NCBI GenBank assembly: GCA_963800505.1
Contig: CAWDBL010000020.1
Location: forward strand, 124,001 to 188,000
Direction of reading: 5' to 3'
From: Fodinibacter sp963800505
Lineage (GTDB): Bacteria; Actinomycetota; Actinomycetes; Actinomycetales; Dermatophilaceae
DNA length: 64,000 bases
This document shows positions 52,550 to 60,317 of the stretch, in pieces. A program made the position numbers and the translations under genes. Each line of letters begins with the position of its first letter. Position 1 is the stretch's first letter. The notes beneath the pieces were generated by a model that did no database searches, had not been told where the DNA came from, and worked only from the letters and a program-made list of their open reading frames with translations.

Positions 52550-52789
52550 GTGGACGCGGAGCACGAGCGGCAGGCCTTGACCGAGGTCGAGGCCAGGCTG
52601 CGCCAGCGCTTCCCCGAGGTCGACGCCACCGTCGTCGAGGCGGCCGTCCGGCTCTCGCACGCTCAGCTGACGGGTCCGATCCGCGACTTCGTGCCCCTGC
52701 TCGTCGAGCAGGCTGCCCGCGACCGGCTCTCCTTCGCGGCTCGAGACGTTCCGCAGGTCTCCCCGGAGCGCACCGCGGCACCTGCCTGA
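52550..52789 (+). CDS. Stand-alone three-helix bundle domain protein
   Basis: A 79-residue protein. The core ALTEVEARLRQRFPEVDA, VVEAAVRLSHAQLTG and DFVPLLVEQAARDRL forms three helices. It matches the small N-terminal dimerisation-type domain found on some actinobacterial arsenate-reductase/phosphatase proteins, including the one encoded at 57898-58527. Here it stands alone. The GTG at 52550 is the likely start, with a GTG one codon upstream as an alternative. No catalytic residues are present; the role is unknown. Confidence 0.68.
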   Translation: MDAEHERQALTEVEARLRQRFPEVDATVVEAAVRLSHAQLTGPIRDFVPLLVEQAARDRLSFAARDVPQVSPERTAAPA

Positions 52790-52797
52790 CCCGAACT

Positions 52798-52819
52798 GTT
52801 CACCGGCATTTCAGCCCAG
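52798..52819 (+). promoter_or_regulatory. Candidate PHO box upstream of the 52861 gene
   Basis: Two 11-bp units, GTTCACCGGCA and TTTCAGCCCAG, stand next to each other. TTCA recurs with an 11-bp period, as in Streptomyces PhoP boxes. It ends 28 bp before the TACCGT -10 box at 52848, the place where PhoP activates. The second unit is weak. Confidence 0.45.
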
Positions 52820-52860
52820 TGGTCCAGCGGGCCCGGGCGCCCGTCACTACCGTCGATCAT

Positions 52861-53307
52861 GTGCTCGAGGCCCGCCGCGTCAGTGTGTGGGGCGGCCGTT
52901 ACGACCTGGTCGCGGACGGCGAACGGGTGGCCACCTGGGAGAAGGCGGGGTGGCAGCCGGGGGGCACCCTCGAGCTCGACGGGCGCCGCTACGTGCTCTG
53001 GGCCGACCCGATGAGCAGGACCTGCGCACTGGTCGCGTCCGGGGGTCTGCGCATCGCCTCCGCCGACAGCGTCGGTCGCAGTCAGTGGGCCATCCACGCC
53101 GGCGGCACGACCTACCGCTTCCGCCGCGTCGCCCCGTGGCGTCGGAAGGAGACCATGGTCGTCGACGGGCAGCGCGTGGGCTCGGTGCGCCGGCGCAGCG
53201 CCTGGCGTGGGGATGCCGTCGCTGACCTACCGGGGGTGCCGCTCGACGTGAAGGCCTTCGCGCTGGTCGTGCTCCTCCTGCAGTGGGATGCCGGCGCCAC
53301 GGTCTGA
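52861..53307 (+). CDS. Unknown 148-residue protein
   Basis: A beta-rich protein: VSVWGGRYDLVADGERVATW, GTLELDGRRYVLWADP, then WAIHAGGTTYRFRRV, with a hydrophobic C-terminus (DVKAFALVVLLLQWD) that may sit in or on a membrane. The repeated short strands resemble tubby-like or phospholipid-scramblase-related folds seen in actinobacteria, but I cannot confirm that. The GTG at 52861 follows TACCGT by 7 nt (leaderless). A candidate PHO box lies upstream. Confidence 0.68.
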   Translation: MLEARRVSVWGGRYDLVADGERVATWEKAGWQPGGTLELDGRRYVLWADPMSRTCALVASGGLRIASADSVGRSQWAIHAGGTTYRFRRVAPWRRKETMVVDGQRVGSVRRRSAWRGDAVADLPGVPLDVKAFALVVLLLQWDAGATV

Positions 53308-53356
53308 GACCGGTCTTCGGGCTGTCGGCCACCGCGGCGCCCGCCCGAAGACCAGA

Positions 53357-53378
53357 GTTCGCCCGGAGTTCGCTCGTA
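53357..53378 (+). promoter_or_regulatory. Candidate PHO box upstream of the PhoX-like gene
   Basis: Two adjacent 11-bp direct repeats, GTTCGCCCGGA and GTTCGCTCGTA, share GTTCGC and C-C/T-CG positions with the streptomycete PhoP unit (GTTCACCCGGC type). The second ends 82 bp before the phoX-like ATG. The downstream gene is a phosphatase, which supports the reading. Confidence 0.55.
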
Positions 53379-53460
53379 GGCCCCCCGAGCCGGTGGTCGG
53401 TCTTCCTAGCGTCGGGGCGTCGCCTCGTGGCGACACAACCCAGCGAGAGGACCCCTTCGC

Positions 53461-54852
53461 ATGTCTCGTTCCACCCTCCGCCTCACCGGTGTGCTGGCGG
53501 CCGGCGCCGCGGTCGTCGCCGTCGGCGGCACCGCCCTGGCCGCACCCGCCGGTCGCACCGGGCCCAGCAGCAGTGACGCCCCGTACCTGGTCCGTCACGT
53601 CCCCGGCGTGACGTTGACCAGCATCCTGACCAGTGGTGACTCCGTGCGCGGGTACCGGATGGCCGGAACCCCCGACGGCCTGGGCGCGTACGACAACGGC
53701 AACGGCACGTTCACCGTGCTGATGAACCACGAGTTCGGCGCCACCGTCAGCGTCCCCCGCTCACACGGCAACGCCTCCGGCGCGTTCGTGTCGCGCTGGG
53801 TGGTGGACTCCCGGACCCTGAAGGTGCTCTCGGGCCGCGACCAGATCACGAGCCTGGTCACCACCGGCCCGCTCGAGATCGACCGGCTCTGCTCGGCCGA
53901 CCTGCCTGCGGTCAGCGCCTGGTACGACAAGAAGACCGGCCTGGGCTACCGCGGTCGGCTGTTCACCAACGGTGAGGAGTCGGCTCCGAACGGACGGGCG
54001 TTCGCGCACGTCGTCGACTCCGGGGTGAGCTACGAGCTGACCGCCCTGGGCAGGGCCGGCTGGGAGAACGTGGCCGCCAACCCCGCCACGGGTGCCCGGA
54101 CCGTCGTCGTCGGCCAGAGCGACGGAGGCACCCAGAACGTCTACGTCTACGCCGGCACCAAGCAGGCCAGCGGCTCACCGGTCGAGCGGGCCGGCCTGAC
54201 CAACGGGGTCACCAAGGCCATCGCGGTGGCCGGGTTCGCCACCGAGAGCGGAGCGGTCGACTTCCCCGACACCCCGCAGCCGTTCACCCTGTCCGACACC
54301 GGCACGGCGTTCGACCGTCCCGAGGACGGCGCCTGGGACCCCACCGACCGCGACGTCTACTACTTCGCCACCACCGCCAGCATGACCAAGCACAGCCGGT
54401 TGTGGAAGGTGGAGTTCAAGGACGCCCGCAAGCCCGAGCTGGGCGGCACCATCACCAAGGTCCTCGAGGGACCGGCCGACGACACCCCCGCTTCGGTCGG
54501 GCCGAAGATGATCGACAACCTCACCGTCAACAGCCGCGGCCAGGTCCTCCTGCAGGAGGACCCCGGCGGCAACGCCTACCTCGCCGGCATCTACCAGTTC
54601 GACCCCGACCGCGGGACCCTGCGTCGGATCGCCGACCACGACCCACAGCGGTTCGTGCCCGGCGGCGCGGCGTTCGAGACCATCGACGAGGAGTCCTCCG
54701 GCATCGTCCCCGTGCCGTTCCTCGGCGCCGGCAAGTACCTCGTGGCCGACCAGAACCACACCAAGGTCACCGACCCCGCCCAGGTGGAGAAGGGGCAGCT
54801 GCTGCTGCTCAAGGTCCCCTCGGGCCGGCCCCACCACGAGTCGCACCACTGA
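53461..54852 (+). CDS. Secreted PhoX/DUF839-like phosphatase
   Basis: A 463-residue exported protein. A Sec-type signal peptide ends near residue 29 (TGVLAAGAAVVAVGGTALA-A). The body has PhoX/DUF839 features: LMNHEFGA, FTNGEESAPNGRAFA, FDRPEDGAWDPTDRDVYY (acidic calcium/iron ligands), MIDNLTVNSRGQVLLQEDPG. These enzymes release phosphate from organic esters outside the cell using Ca and Fe. Unlike classical PhoX it lacks a twin-arginine signal. The ATG follows GAGAGGA. A candidate PHO box upstream suggests phosphate control. Confidence 0.82.
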   Translation: MSRSTLRLTGVLAAGAAVVAVGGTALAAPAGRTGPSSSDAPYLVRHVPGVTLTSILTSGDSVRGYRMAGTPDGLGAYDNGNGTFTVLMNHEFGATVSVPRSHGNASGAFVSRWVVDSRTLKVLSGRDQITSLVTTGPLEIDRLCSADLPAVSAWYDKKTGLGYRGRLFTNGEESAPNGRAFAHVVDSGVSYELTALGRAGWENVAANPATGARTVVVGQSDGGTQNVYVYAGTKQASGSPVERAGLTNGVTKAIAVAGFATESGAVDFPDTPQPFTLSDTGTAFDRPEDGAWDPTDRDVYYFATTASMTKHSRLWKVEFKDARKPELGGTITKVLEGPADDTPASVGPKMIDNLTVNSRGQVLLQEDPGGNAYLAGIYQFDPDRGTLRRIADHDPQRFVPGGAAFETIDEESSGIVPVPFLGAGKYLVADQNHTKVTDPAQVEKGQLLLLKVPSGRPHHESHH

Positions 54853-54855
54853 CCT

Positions 54856-55284
54856 GTGCAGCACCGCCGGGCGGCAGGGGAACGATCCCCCCGCCGCCCG
54901 GCGGCCGCCGGCGCCGTCCTCTCCTTCACACCGCTCGCCCGGGCGGACTCCGGTCCGGGGCGGGGCAAGGAGGGGCACCACTCCTTCGCCATCATCGGGG
55001 ACGTCCCGTACGGCGTCACCCGGACGGCCACTCCTGAGCAGCTCGCCGAGGAGCAGGCTCGGATGGCCAACGGCATCAAGGTCGTGCGCAACACCTTCGC
55101 CCAGGCGCGTCAGCGGCACGACCGGGCGGTCATGGTGCTGCTGCACGCTGACCTGTTCGACCCCACCTACACGCCCAACTTCGCCACCCACATCACCGAT
55201 TTCCAGCCCCTCGTGCAGGCCCTCGTCGACGAGTCCTCCGCCTTCCACGGCCAGGTGTACCTGGTCAACGGCGACACGTCCTGA
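54856..55284 (+). pseudogene. Internally deleted metallophosphoesterase remnant
   Basis: A 142-codon frame starting 4 nt after the PhoX-like gene. It has a degenerate exported start and then HSFAIIGDVPYG, the first metal motif of calcineurin-type phosphoesterases. It jumps straight to a late region (RQRHDRAVMVLLHADLFDP and GQVYLVNGDTS), after which a TGA stops it. Family proteins have about 150 residues between these parts, with the GDxxD and GNH motifs, and continue with H-x-H past NGDSH. Those are missing, so it cannot be an active enzyme. It looks like the remnant of a phosphatase gene co-located with phoX. Confidence 0.65.
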
Positions 55285-55400
55285 CGAACGACACTGCGCG
55301 ACGGGCGACCGACCCCAGCCCTCTGGGCACGGTCGCCCTTCGTGATCGTCGGATCGAAGCAGCGGGGACACGCTGCCCCCCAGGCCATGGACCGACCCGC

Positions 55401-55422
55401 GTGAACACTTGGTGAACCCCTG
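55401..55422 (-). promoter_or_regulatory. Candidate PHO box upstream of corA
   Basis: GTGAACACTTG and GTGAACCCCTG are adjacent 11-bp direct repeats. In reverse complement they give GTTCACC and GTTCAC, 11 bp apart, matching the PhoP unit well. They lie about 30 bp before a CAGGAT -10-like box at 55458 and 93 bp before the corA ATG. Orientation is reversed relative to the gene. Confidence 0.5.
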
Positions 55423-55514
55423 CGGCCCGGTGGGTGCCCACCCCGGCGCACAGTGTCAGGATCGGCTCATCCGGTGTCGACTCCGGGCCGCAGAGGACGG
55501 AAAGTGGGCACCGG

Positions 55515-56669
55515 ATGACCGACCGCACCTTTCATCCGCTGCGTGGCCGAAAGGGCCGCGCCTCCCGGCCGGGCGGGTCGTCCGCCGGGGGCCACCCGAG
55601 GGCGAACCCGCCACCTGCTTCGGCGCCGGCGGAGCAGTCACCGACCGGCACGAGCATGGTCGACTGCGCCGTCTACGTCGACGGTGCCCGTCTGTCCTCA
55701 CCGGCCAGCCTCGGCGAGATGTTCCAGGCGCTGCGCCTGCTCGAGCCCGCGATGGGGTGGATCGGCCTGTACCGCCCCACCAACGACGAGCTCGCCGCCA
55801 TCGCCGACGAGTTCGACCTGCACGCACTGGCCGTCGAGGACGCCATCACGGCGCACCAGCGGCCCAAGCTCGAGCGCTACGGCGACACCCTGTTCGTCGT
55901 CCTGCGTGCTGCCCGCTACCTCGACGACGTCGAGGAGGTGGAGTTCGGGGAGGTCCACCTCTTCGTCGGACCCGACTTCGTGATCACCGTGCGCCACAGC
56001 GAGGCACCAGACCTCGGTGGCGTCCGGCGGCGCCTCGAGGGCAACCCTGACCTGCTGGCCCTGGGCCCCGAGGCGATCCTGTACGCGATCCTCGACCGGG
56101 TGGTCGACGGCTACCTGCCGGTGGTCGCTGGCCTGGAGAACGACATCGACGAGATCGAGGTCGAGGTGTTCCGCGGTGACCCGGAGGTGTCCCGGCGCAC
56201 GTACGAGCTGACCAGGGAGGTCATCGAGTTCGAGCGGGCCACCAAGCCCTTGGCGGCGGTCATCCGGGCACTGAGCGCGGGGTTCGAGAAGTACGGGATC
56301 GACGAGGAGCTGCAGCGTTACCTGCGCGACGTCGAGGACCACATCACCGCGGTCATCGAACAGGTCGACGGCTTCCGCCACCTGCTGCGCGACATCCTCA
56401 CCGTCAACGCGACCCTGGTGGCACAGGCGCAGAACGAGGAGATGAAGACCCTCACCGAGACCAGCAACGCGCAGAACGAGGAGGTCAAGAAGATCTCCGC
56501 ATGGGCCGCCATCCTCTTCGCGCCGACCCTGATCGGGACCGTGTACGGGATGAACTTCGACACCATGCCCGAGCTCGGGTGGGCCCTCGGCTACCCGTTC
56601 GCGCTGGTGCTGATGGCCCTGGTCAGTGTCACTTTGTACACCGTCTTCAAGAGGCGCGACTGGATCTGA
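55515..56669 (+). CDS. corA: CorA-family divalent metal transporter
   Basis: A 384-residue protein. A long cytosolic N-terminal domain (AIADEFDLHALAVEDAITAH, RPKLERYGDTLFVVLRA) leads to two C-terminal membrane helices. The first ends with the pore signature YGMNF; the second ends with the basic tail FKRRDWI. It should form a pentameric Mg2+/Co2+ channel. The ATG at 55515 follows GGACGGAAAG. About 45 residues before the usual start are Pro/Gly-rich and may be disordered; an internal ATG at 55656 is possible. Confidence 0.92.
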   Translation: MTDRTFHPLRGRKGRASRPGGSSAGGHPRANPPPASAPAEQSPTGTSMVDCAVYVDGARLSSPASLGEMFQALRLLEPAMGWIGLYRPTNDELAAIADEFDLHALAVEDAITAHQRPKLERYGDTLFVVLRAARYLDDVEEVEFGEVHLFVGPDFVITVRHSEAPDLGGVRRRLEGNPDLLALGPEAILYAILDRVVDGYLPVVAGLENDIDEIEVEVFRGDPEVSRRTYELTREVIEFERATKPLAAVIRALSAGFEKYGIDEELQRYLRDVEDHITAVIEQVDGFRHLLRDILTVNATLVAQAQNEEMKTLTETSNAQNEEVKKISAWAAILFAPTLIGTVYGMNFDTMPELGWALGYPFALVLMALVSVTLYTVFKRRDWI

Positions 56670-56837
56670 TCTGCGCGGCGCCCGGTTCGAGACTGTCTCC
56701 CTGGGTAGCCCGCCCCAGCAGTTGTGGCTCCATGACCTTGCCCACCTTGCTCGAAACGCGCGGCGGCCTGCGGATGACCGCCGCTAGGGTGGCACAGCCC
56801 TCGGCACGCGGGCTTGCGGGAGACGGAAGGTCGCACA

Positions 56838-57101
56838 GTGTCCAGTCAGCACGCGCAAGCGCATCACGAGCCGGTGTACGCCTACGCGGTCGAGGCGTTG
56901 ACGACGCGCTTCGACGGTGTTCTCTCCTCTGACCAGGTCCTGGCTGCGGTCGAGCAGGCGCGCGGGGAGATCGAGCCAGGTGCGACGGTGCACGACTTCC
57001 TGGAGCTCCTCGTCGAGCGCCGGGCGAGGGACCTCCTCACGGCGCTGGCGCGCACCACCGCACCCGAGCTCACGCTCGTTCCAGGGTTCAGCCAGCGCTG
57101 A
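56838..57101 (+). CDS. Stand-alone three-helix bundle domain protein (second)
   Basis: An 87-residue protein: PVYAYAVEALTTRFDGVL, SSDQVLAAVEQARGEIEP and HDFLELLVERRARDLL. It parallels the N-terminal 75 residues of the ArsC at 57898 (LAYSYDGVFSRQSVAAAVYA, LPVLVARQAREQL). The GTG at 56838 follows GACGGAAGG, with a TAGGGT -10 box at 56785. It has no catalytic residues and could be a dimerisation partner for the phosphatase-type protein nearby. Confidence 0.72.
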   Translation: MSSQHAQAHHEPVYAYAVEALTTRFDGVLSSDQVLAAVEQARGEIEPGATVHDFLELLVERRARDLLTALARTTAPELTLVPGFSQR

Positions 57102-57236
57102 GAGCGCCCCGCTCCTCGAGGGCATGAGCCATCGTTACCGAGGCCAGGCCGACGGTGCGGCAGCGTGCTGCTGCCACCGAGGCCCAGGAGGTGGGCGACC
57201 TCGTGCCCGTCGACGTCGGTCGTTCCCCCTGGGGCG

Positions 57237-57281
57237 GGGCAGCCCCCACGCCGAGAGTGAACGCAGCTGCGGGGGCTGCCC
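57237..57281. terminator. Inverted repeat between convergent genes
   Basis: GGGCAGCCCCC (57237-57247) pairs perfectly with GGGGGCTGCCC (57271-57281) around a 23-nt loop. It lies in the 333-bp gap between the three-helix gene and arsC, which converge, so a two-way terminator is likely. I see no gene in this gap. Confidence 0.5.
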
Positions 57282-57434
57282 GGGTACCAGCGAGCGGGTT
57301 TGAGCCGTCTCAGGAGGTGCAGGTCCAGTCTCGCCCGGTACGGGCAGTGGACGCGAGCAATCATCGGGGAGTTCACGAGGAGTTCCCCGCGTCGTCATGC
57401 GTGACCCAGGCGGTTCCACAGCCGCCGGGATGCT

Positions 57435-57863
57435 TCACACGCCGACGGGCGCGACTCCCAGCTCGGCGAGGAGGGCCAGGACGCGGCCCTTGATGTCGTC
57501 GCGGATGGGGCGCACCGAGTCCACGCCCTTGCCGGCGGGGTCCTCGAGCACCCAGTCCTCGTAGCGCTTGCCCGGGAAGATGGGGCAGGTGTCGCCGCAG
57601 CCCATGGTGATGACGACGTCGGAGGCGCGCACGGCATCCGTGGTGAGGATCTTGGGCGTCTCGGCGGTGATGTCGATGCCGTCCTCGGCCATCGCGGCCA
57701 CGGCCGAGGGGTTGACCTGGTCGGCGGGCTCGGAGCCGGCCGAGAGCACCTCGACGGCGCCGCCGGACAGGTGGCGGGTGTAGGCGGCGGCCATCTGCGA
57801 GCGGCCGGCGTTGTGGATGCACACGTACAGCACCGAGGGCTTGTCGTCGGTGGGGTCGGTCAT
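57435..57863 (-). CDS. arsC: Arsenate reductase, LMW-phosphatase type
   Basis: A 142-residue enzyme that reduces arsenate to arsenite. It has the P-loop VCIHNAGRSQMAAA (C-x5-R), DVVITMGCGDTCPIFPG and the general-acid Asp in EDP. This is the thioredoxin- or mycothiol-linked fold. An AGGAG lies before the ATG. It is the last gene of the minus-strand arsenic operon, 34 bp after the longer ArsC. Confidence 0.92.
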   Translation of the reverse strand: MTDPTDDKPSVLYVCIHNAGRSQMAAAYTRHLSGGAVEVLSAGSEPADQVNPSAVAAMAEDGIDITAETPKILTTDAVRASDVVITMGCGDTCPIFPGKRYEDWVLEDPAGKGVDSVRPIRDDIKGRVLALLAELGVAPVGV

Positions 57864-57897
57864 GGCGGTTCTCCTGGGGTGGGGTGCGGCGTCGAGG

Positions 57898-58527
57898 TCA
57901 GGTCAGGATGTTGCGGAGCAGGGTGGTGACGCGGGCCTGGATGTCGTCGCGGATCTCGCGCACCACCTCGATCGGCTGCCCGGCCGGGTCAGCGACGTCC
58001 CAGTCCTCGTAGCGCTTGCCCGGGAAGATCGGGCAGGCGTCACCGCACCCCATGGTGATGATGACGTCCGCGGCGCGCAGGACGCTGTCGGACAACGGCT
58101 TCGGGTACGGCGTGCCCAACGCGATGCCACGCTCCTCGAGCACGGTGACCACGGTCGGGTTGACCTGGCCAGCGGGGGCCGATCCTGCGGAGCGGACGTG
58201 CACGCGACGCGCGGACAGGTGCTCAGCCAGGGCTGCCGCCATCTGGGAGCGGCCGGCGTTGTGGACGCACACGAACAGCAGCTCGGGGACGGTCTTGGCG
58301 ATGCGGCCCTCGGCCTGGGCGGCGGACATCAGCTGCTCGCGGGCCTGTCGGGCGACCAGCACCGGGAGGTAGGTGCGGACGGTTGCCGTCGGCTCCAGGA
58401 GGTTCCTGGCCGCGTACACGGCGGCGGCGACGCTCTGGCGGGAGAACACCCCGTCGTAGGAGTAGGCGAGGTCGTCGATCAGCTCGTCGTAGGGCGACTG
58501 TCGGGTACTGGGCGTGGAAGACATCAT
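57898..58527 (-). CDS. arsC: Arsenate reductase with N-terminal three-helix domain
   Basis: A 209-residue protein. Residues about 10-75 are the three-helix bundle (DDLAYSYDGVFSRQSVAAAV). Residues about 80-209 are a second LMW-phosphatase-type ArsC with VCVHNAGRSQMAAAL, ITMGCGDACPIFPG and ADP. The fused form resembles corynebacterial and mycobacterial arsenate reductases. The ATG overlaps the aquaporin stop (ATGA) with TAGGAG just before it; an ATG one codon on is an alternative. Confidence 0.9.
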   Translation of the reverse strand: MMSSTPSTRQSPYDELIDDLAYSYDGVFSRQSVAAAVYAARNLLEPTATVRTYLPVLVARQAREQLMSAAQAEGRIAKTVPELLFVCVHNAGRSQMAAALAEHLSARRVHVRSAGSAPAGQVNPTVVTVLEERGIALGTPYPKPLSDSVLRAADVIITMGCGDACPIFPGKRYEDWDVADPAGQPIEVVREIRDDIQARVTTLLRNILT

Positions 58528-59294
58528 CGGCTCCTACCGGTGGTGCTGGCCGGCGCGGCAGCCGCGTCGGAGTGGTGCGGGATGACGACGTCGTCGGCGT
58601 GGTCGACGACGTCGGGGTACAGCGCCAGGACCACGACGACCCCGACCAGGAGCCCGGCGAGCTGGGCGAGCACGAACGGCGGGGCGGAAGAGGGGGCGAT
58701 GCCGGCGAAGGTGTCGGTGAACACCCGCCCGATCGTCACGGCGGGGTTGGCGAAGGACGTCGAGCTGGTGAACCAGTACGCGGCACCGATGTACGCGCCC
58801 ACCGCGGGCGCGGCCAGCGCTCCGCGGTCGCTGCGGGCGAGTGTGAAGATCAGCGCCACCAGGAAGGTGGTGGCAACGACCTCGGCGAGCAGGTGCCCGG
58901 GGCTGACCCGGTCGGTGGTGGACACCGAGGTGCCGACCTCGAACATGGCGTTGGCGAGCACCGAGCCGGCGACAGCCCCGACCACCTGCGCGACGGTGTA
59001 CGCACCGACCTCGCCCAGGGCCAGGCCCTGCCCGGTGCGCCGGCCCAGGAACCAGTCGGCCAAGGTGACCACCGGGTTGAAGTGGGCGCCGGAGACCGGC
59101 CCGAACATCAGGATGAGCACCGTCAGGCCGAGCACGGTGGCGGTGCTGTTCTCGAGCAGCTGCAGGCCGACGTCGCCGGCCGACAGCTGCTGCGCGGCGA
59201 TGCCGGAGCCCACGACGACGGCCACGAGCAGAGCGGTGCCGAGCAGCTCGGCGAGCAGGCGGCGCGCCAGGGGCGGCTGGGTGAACGAGGACAC
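58524..59294 (-). CDS. Aquaglyceroporin-type channel in the arsenic operon (AqpS-like)
   Basis: A 256-residue MIP-family channel with six predicted helices and both half-helix motifs, SGAHFNPVVTL (NPV) and TSFANPAVTIGRV (NPA). No ArsB or Acr3 pump is encoded nearby. Channel plus ArsC is a known detoxification pair in Sinorhizobium meliloti (AqpS), where internally made arsenite leaves through the channel. The GTG at 59294 lies 6 nt after the -10 CAAGAT, so it is probably leaderless; an in-frame GTG at 59318 is less likely because it is inside the promoter. Confidence 0.88.
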   Translation of the reverse strand: MSSFTQPPLARRLLAELLGTALLVAVVVGSGIAAQQLSAGDVGLQLLENSTATVLGLTVLILMFGPVSGAHFNPVVTLADWFLGRRTGQGLALGEVGAYTVAQVVGAVAGSVLANAMFEVGTSVSTTDRVSPGHLLAEVVATTFLVALIFTLARSDRGALAAPAVGAYIGAAYWFTSSTSFANPAVTIGRVFTDTFAGIAPSSAPPFVLAQLAGLLVGVVVVLALYPDVVDHADDVVIPHHSDAAAAPASTTGRSR

Positions 59295-59300
59295 GCGACC

Positions 59301-59337
59301 ATCTTGACCGGACCGCACCAGTCAGTCAAACTTGAGT
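59301..59337. promoter_or_regulatory. Interlocked divergent promoters and ArsR-type operator
   Basis: Plus strand: -35 TTGACC (59304-59309), 17 bp, -10 CAAACT (59327-59332), then 7 nt to the arsR ATG. Minus strand: -35 TTGACT (59329-59324), 17 bp, -10 CAAGAT (59306-59301), then 6 nt to the channel GTG. Each -10 overlaps the other promoter's -35. AGTCAA-AC-TTGAGT at 59324-59337 is a near-palindrome covering the arsR -10 and the opposing -35, a natural operator for ArsR. Confidence 0.75.
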
Positions 59338-59339
59338 CA

Positions 59340-60029
59340 ATGAACAGTGAGCAAACTCGGTCGGTGCTGCGACGCGCCAAGGTGCACGCTGCCCTGGGTG
59401 ACGTGATCCGGCTGGGCATCGTCGACCTTCTGGCTGTCAGTGACGCCTCCCCGTCGGAGCTGTCGGCCGCGCTTGAGGTCCCCTCGAACCTGCTCGCTCA
59501 CCACCTGTCCACGCTCGAGGACTGCGGGCTGGTCTCGAGACGCCGGTCCGAGGGTGATGGGCGCCGCACCTACCTCTCCCTGAACCGCCACGAGGCCTGG
59601 CTCGTGCCCGACCCGGGGTCGGGCACCCCCCTCGCTGAGGCGCGCCGGGTGGTGTTCGTCTGTACCGCCAACACCGCACGGTCACACCTGGCCGCGGCCC
59701 TCTGGCGGCAGGCCAGCCCGATCGAGGCCACCTCCGCCGGCACCCGTCCCGGCGACCGCATCAACCCTGGCGCCGTGGCGACGGCTCGCCGCCACGACCT
59801 CGAGCTGCCCGACGTGGCGCCGCGACCTCTGCCCGACACCCTGGACGACGGCGACCTGGTCATCACCGTCTGTGACCGTGCCCACGAGGAGCTCGGCCAG
59901 GCCGCCTGGGCTCACTGGTCCATCCCCGACCCGGTCCCGACGGGCAGCGCCGCCGCGTTCGACGGGGCACACCAGGCCCTCGCGGAGCGGGTCAGCGCGG
60001 TGGCACCACGAATGGCCCGCACGACGTGA
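59340..60029 (+). CDS. arsR: ArsR-type repressor fused to a LMW-phosphatase/ArsC-like domain
   Basis: A 229-residue fusion. Residues about 8-90 are a winged-helix ArsR domain (HAALGDVIRLGIVDLLAVSD, then PSNLLAHHLSTLEDCGLVSR). Residues about 103-229 are an LMW-phosphatase domain with the P-loop VFVCTANTARSHLAAAL (C-x5-R) and IPDPVP with the acid Asp. The usual ArsR metal-binding Cys cluster in the DNA-binding helix is not obvious, so arsenic sensing may use other cysteines (few are present) or the phosphatase domain. The ATG at 59340 is placed by the -10 box 7 nt upstream. It should control itself and the divergent arsenic operon. Confidence 0.88.
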   Translation: MNSEQTRSVLRRAKVHAALGDVIRLGIVDLLAVSDASPSELSAALEVPSNLLAHHLSTLEDCGLVSRRRSEGDGRRTYLSLNRHEAWLVPDPGSGTPLAEARRVVFVCTANTARSHLAAALWRQASPIEATSAGTRPGDRINPGAVATARRHDLELPDVAPRPLPDTLDDGDLVITVCDRAHEELGQAAWAHWSIPDPVPTGSAAAFDGAHQALAERVSAVAPRMARTT

Positions 60030-60073
60030 CCCAGCGTTAGCCGCCTGCAAGAAAGAACAGAGACGGCGTAGGC

Positions 60074-60135
60074 CCCAGATCTACGACGGCACCAGCCAGG
60101 TGCAGCATCGTGATGGCCCGGCGCTGCTGAAGGGC
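60074..60135 (+). pseudogene. Remnant of an acyl-CoA dehydrogenase 3' end
   Basis: The DNA reads QIYDGTSQVQ, then with small indels IVMAR and ALLKG. This is the C-terminal signature of acyl-CoA dehydrogenases (compare QIYEGTNQVQRIVMARQLL of the gene at 39676). The rest of the gene is missing. The 60030-60317 gap otherwise holds nothing I recognise. Confidence 0.6.
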
Positions 60136-60317
60136 CGAGCCGGATGCACGAGGCCCACGGAACCCGGGTGTCCGGATCACGTGGACCAGGTGCCCGTCCT
60201 CGAACTTCCGCTGCAGGGGGTACGGAACTTCGTGGTCGAGTGATCTCGACGCTAGCGCCGCGCAGGGACGCCCGCACCCGCATCCGGCTTTGTGGTGCGG
60301 CGCAGCCCCGTCGCGTC

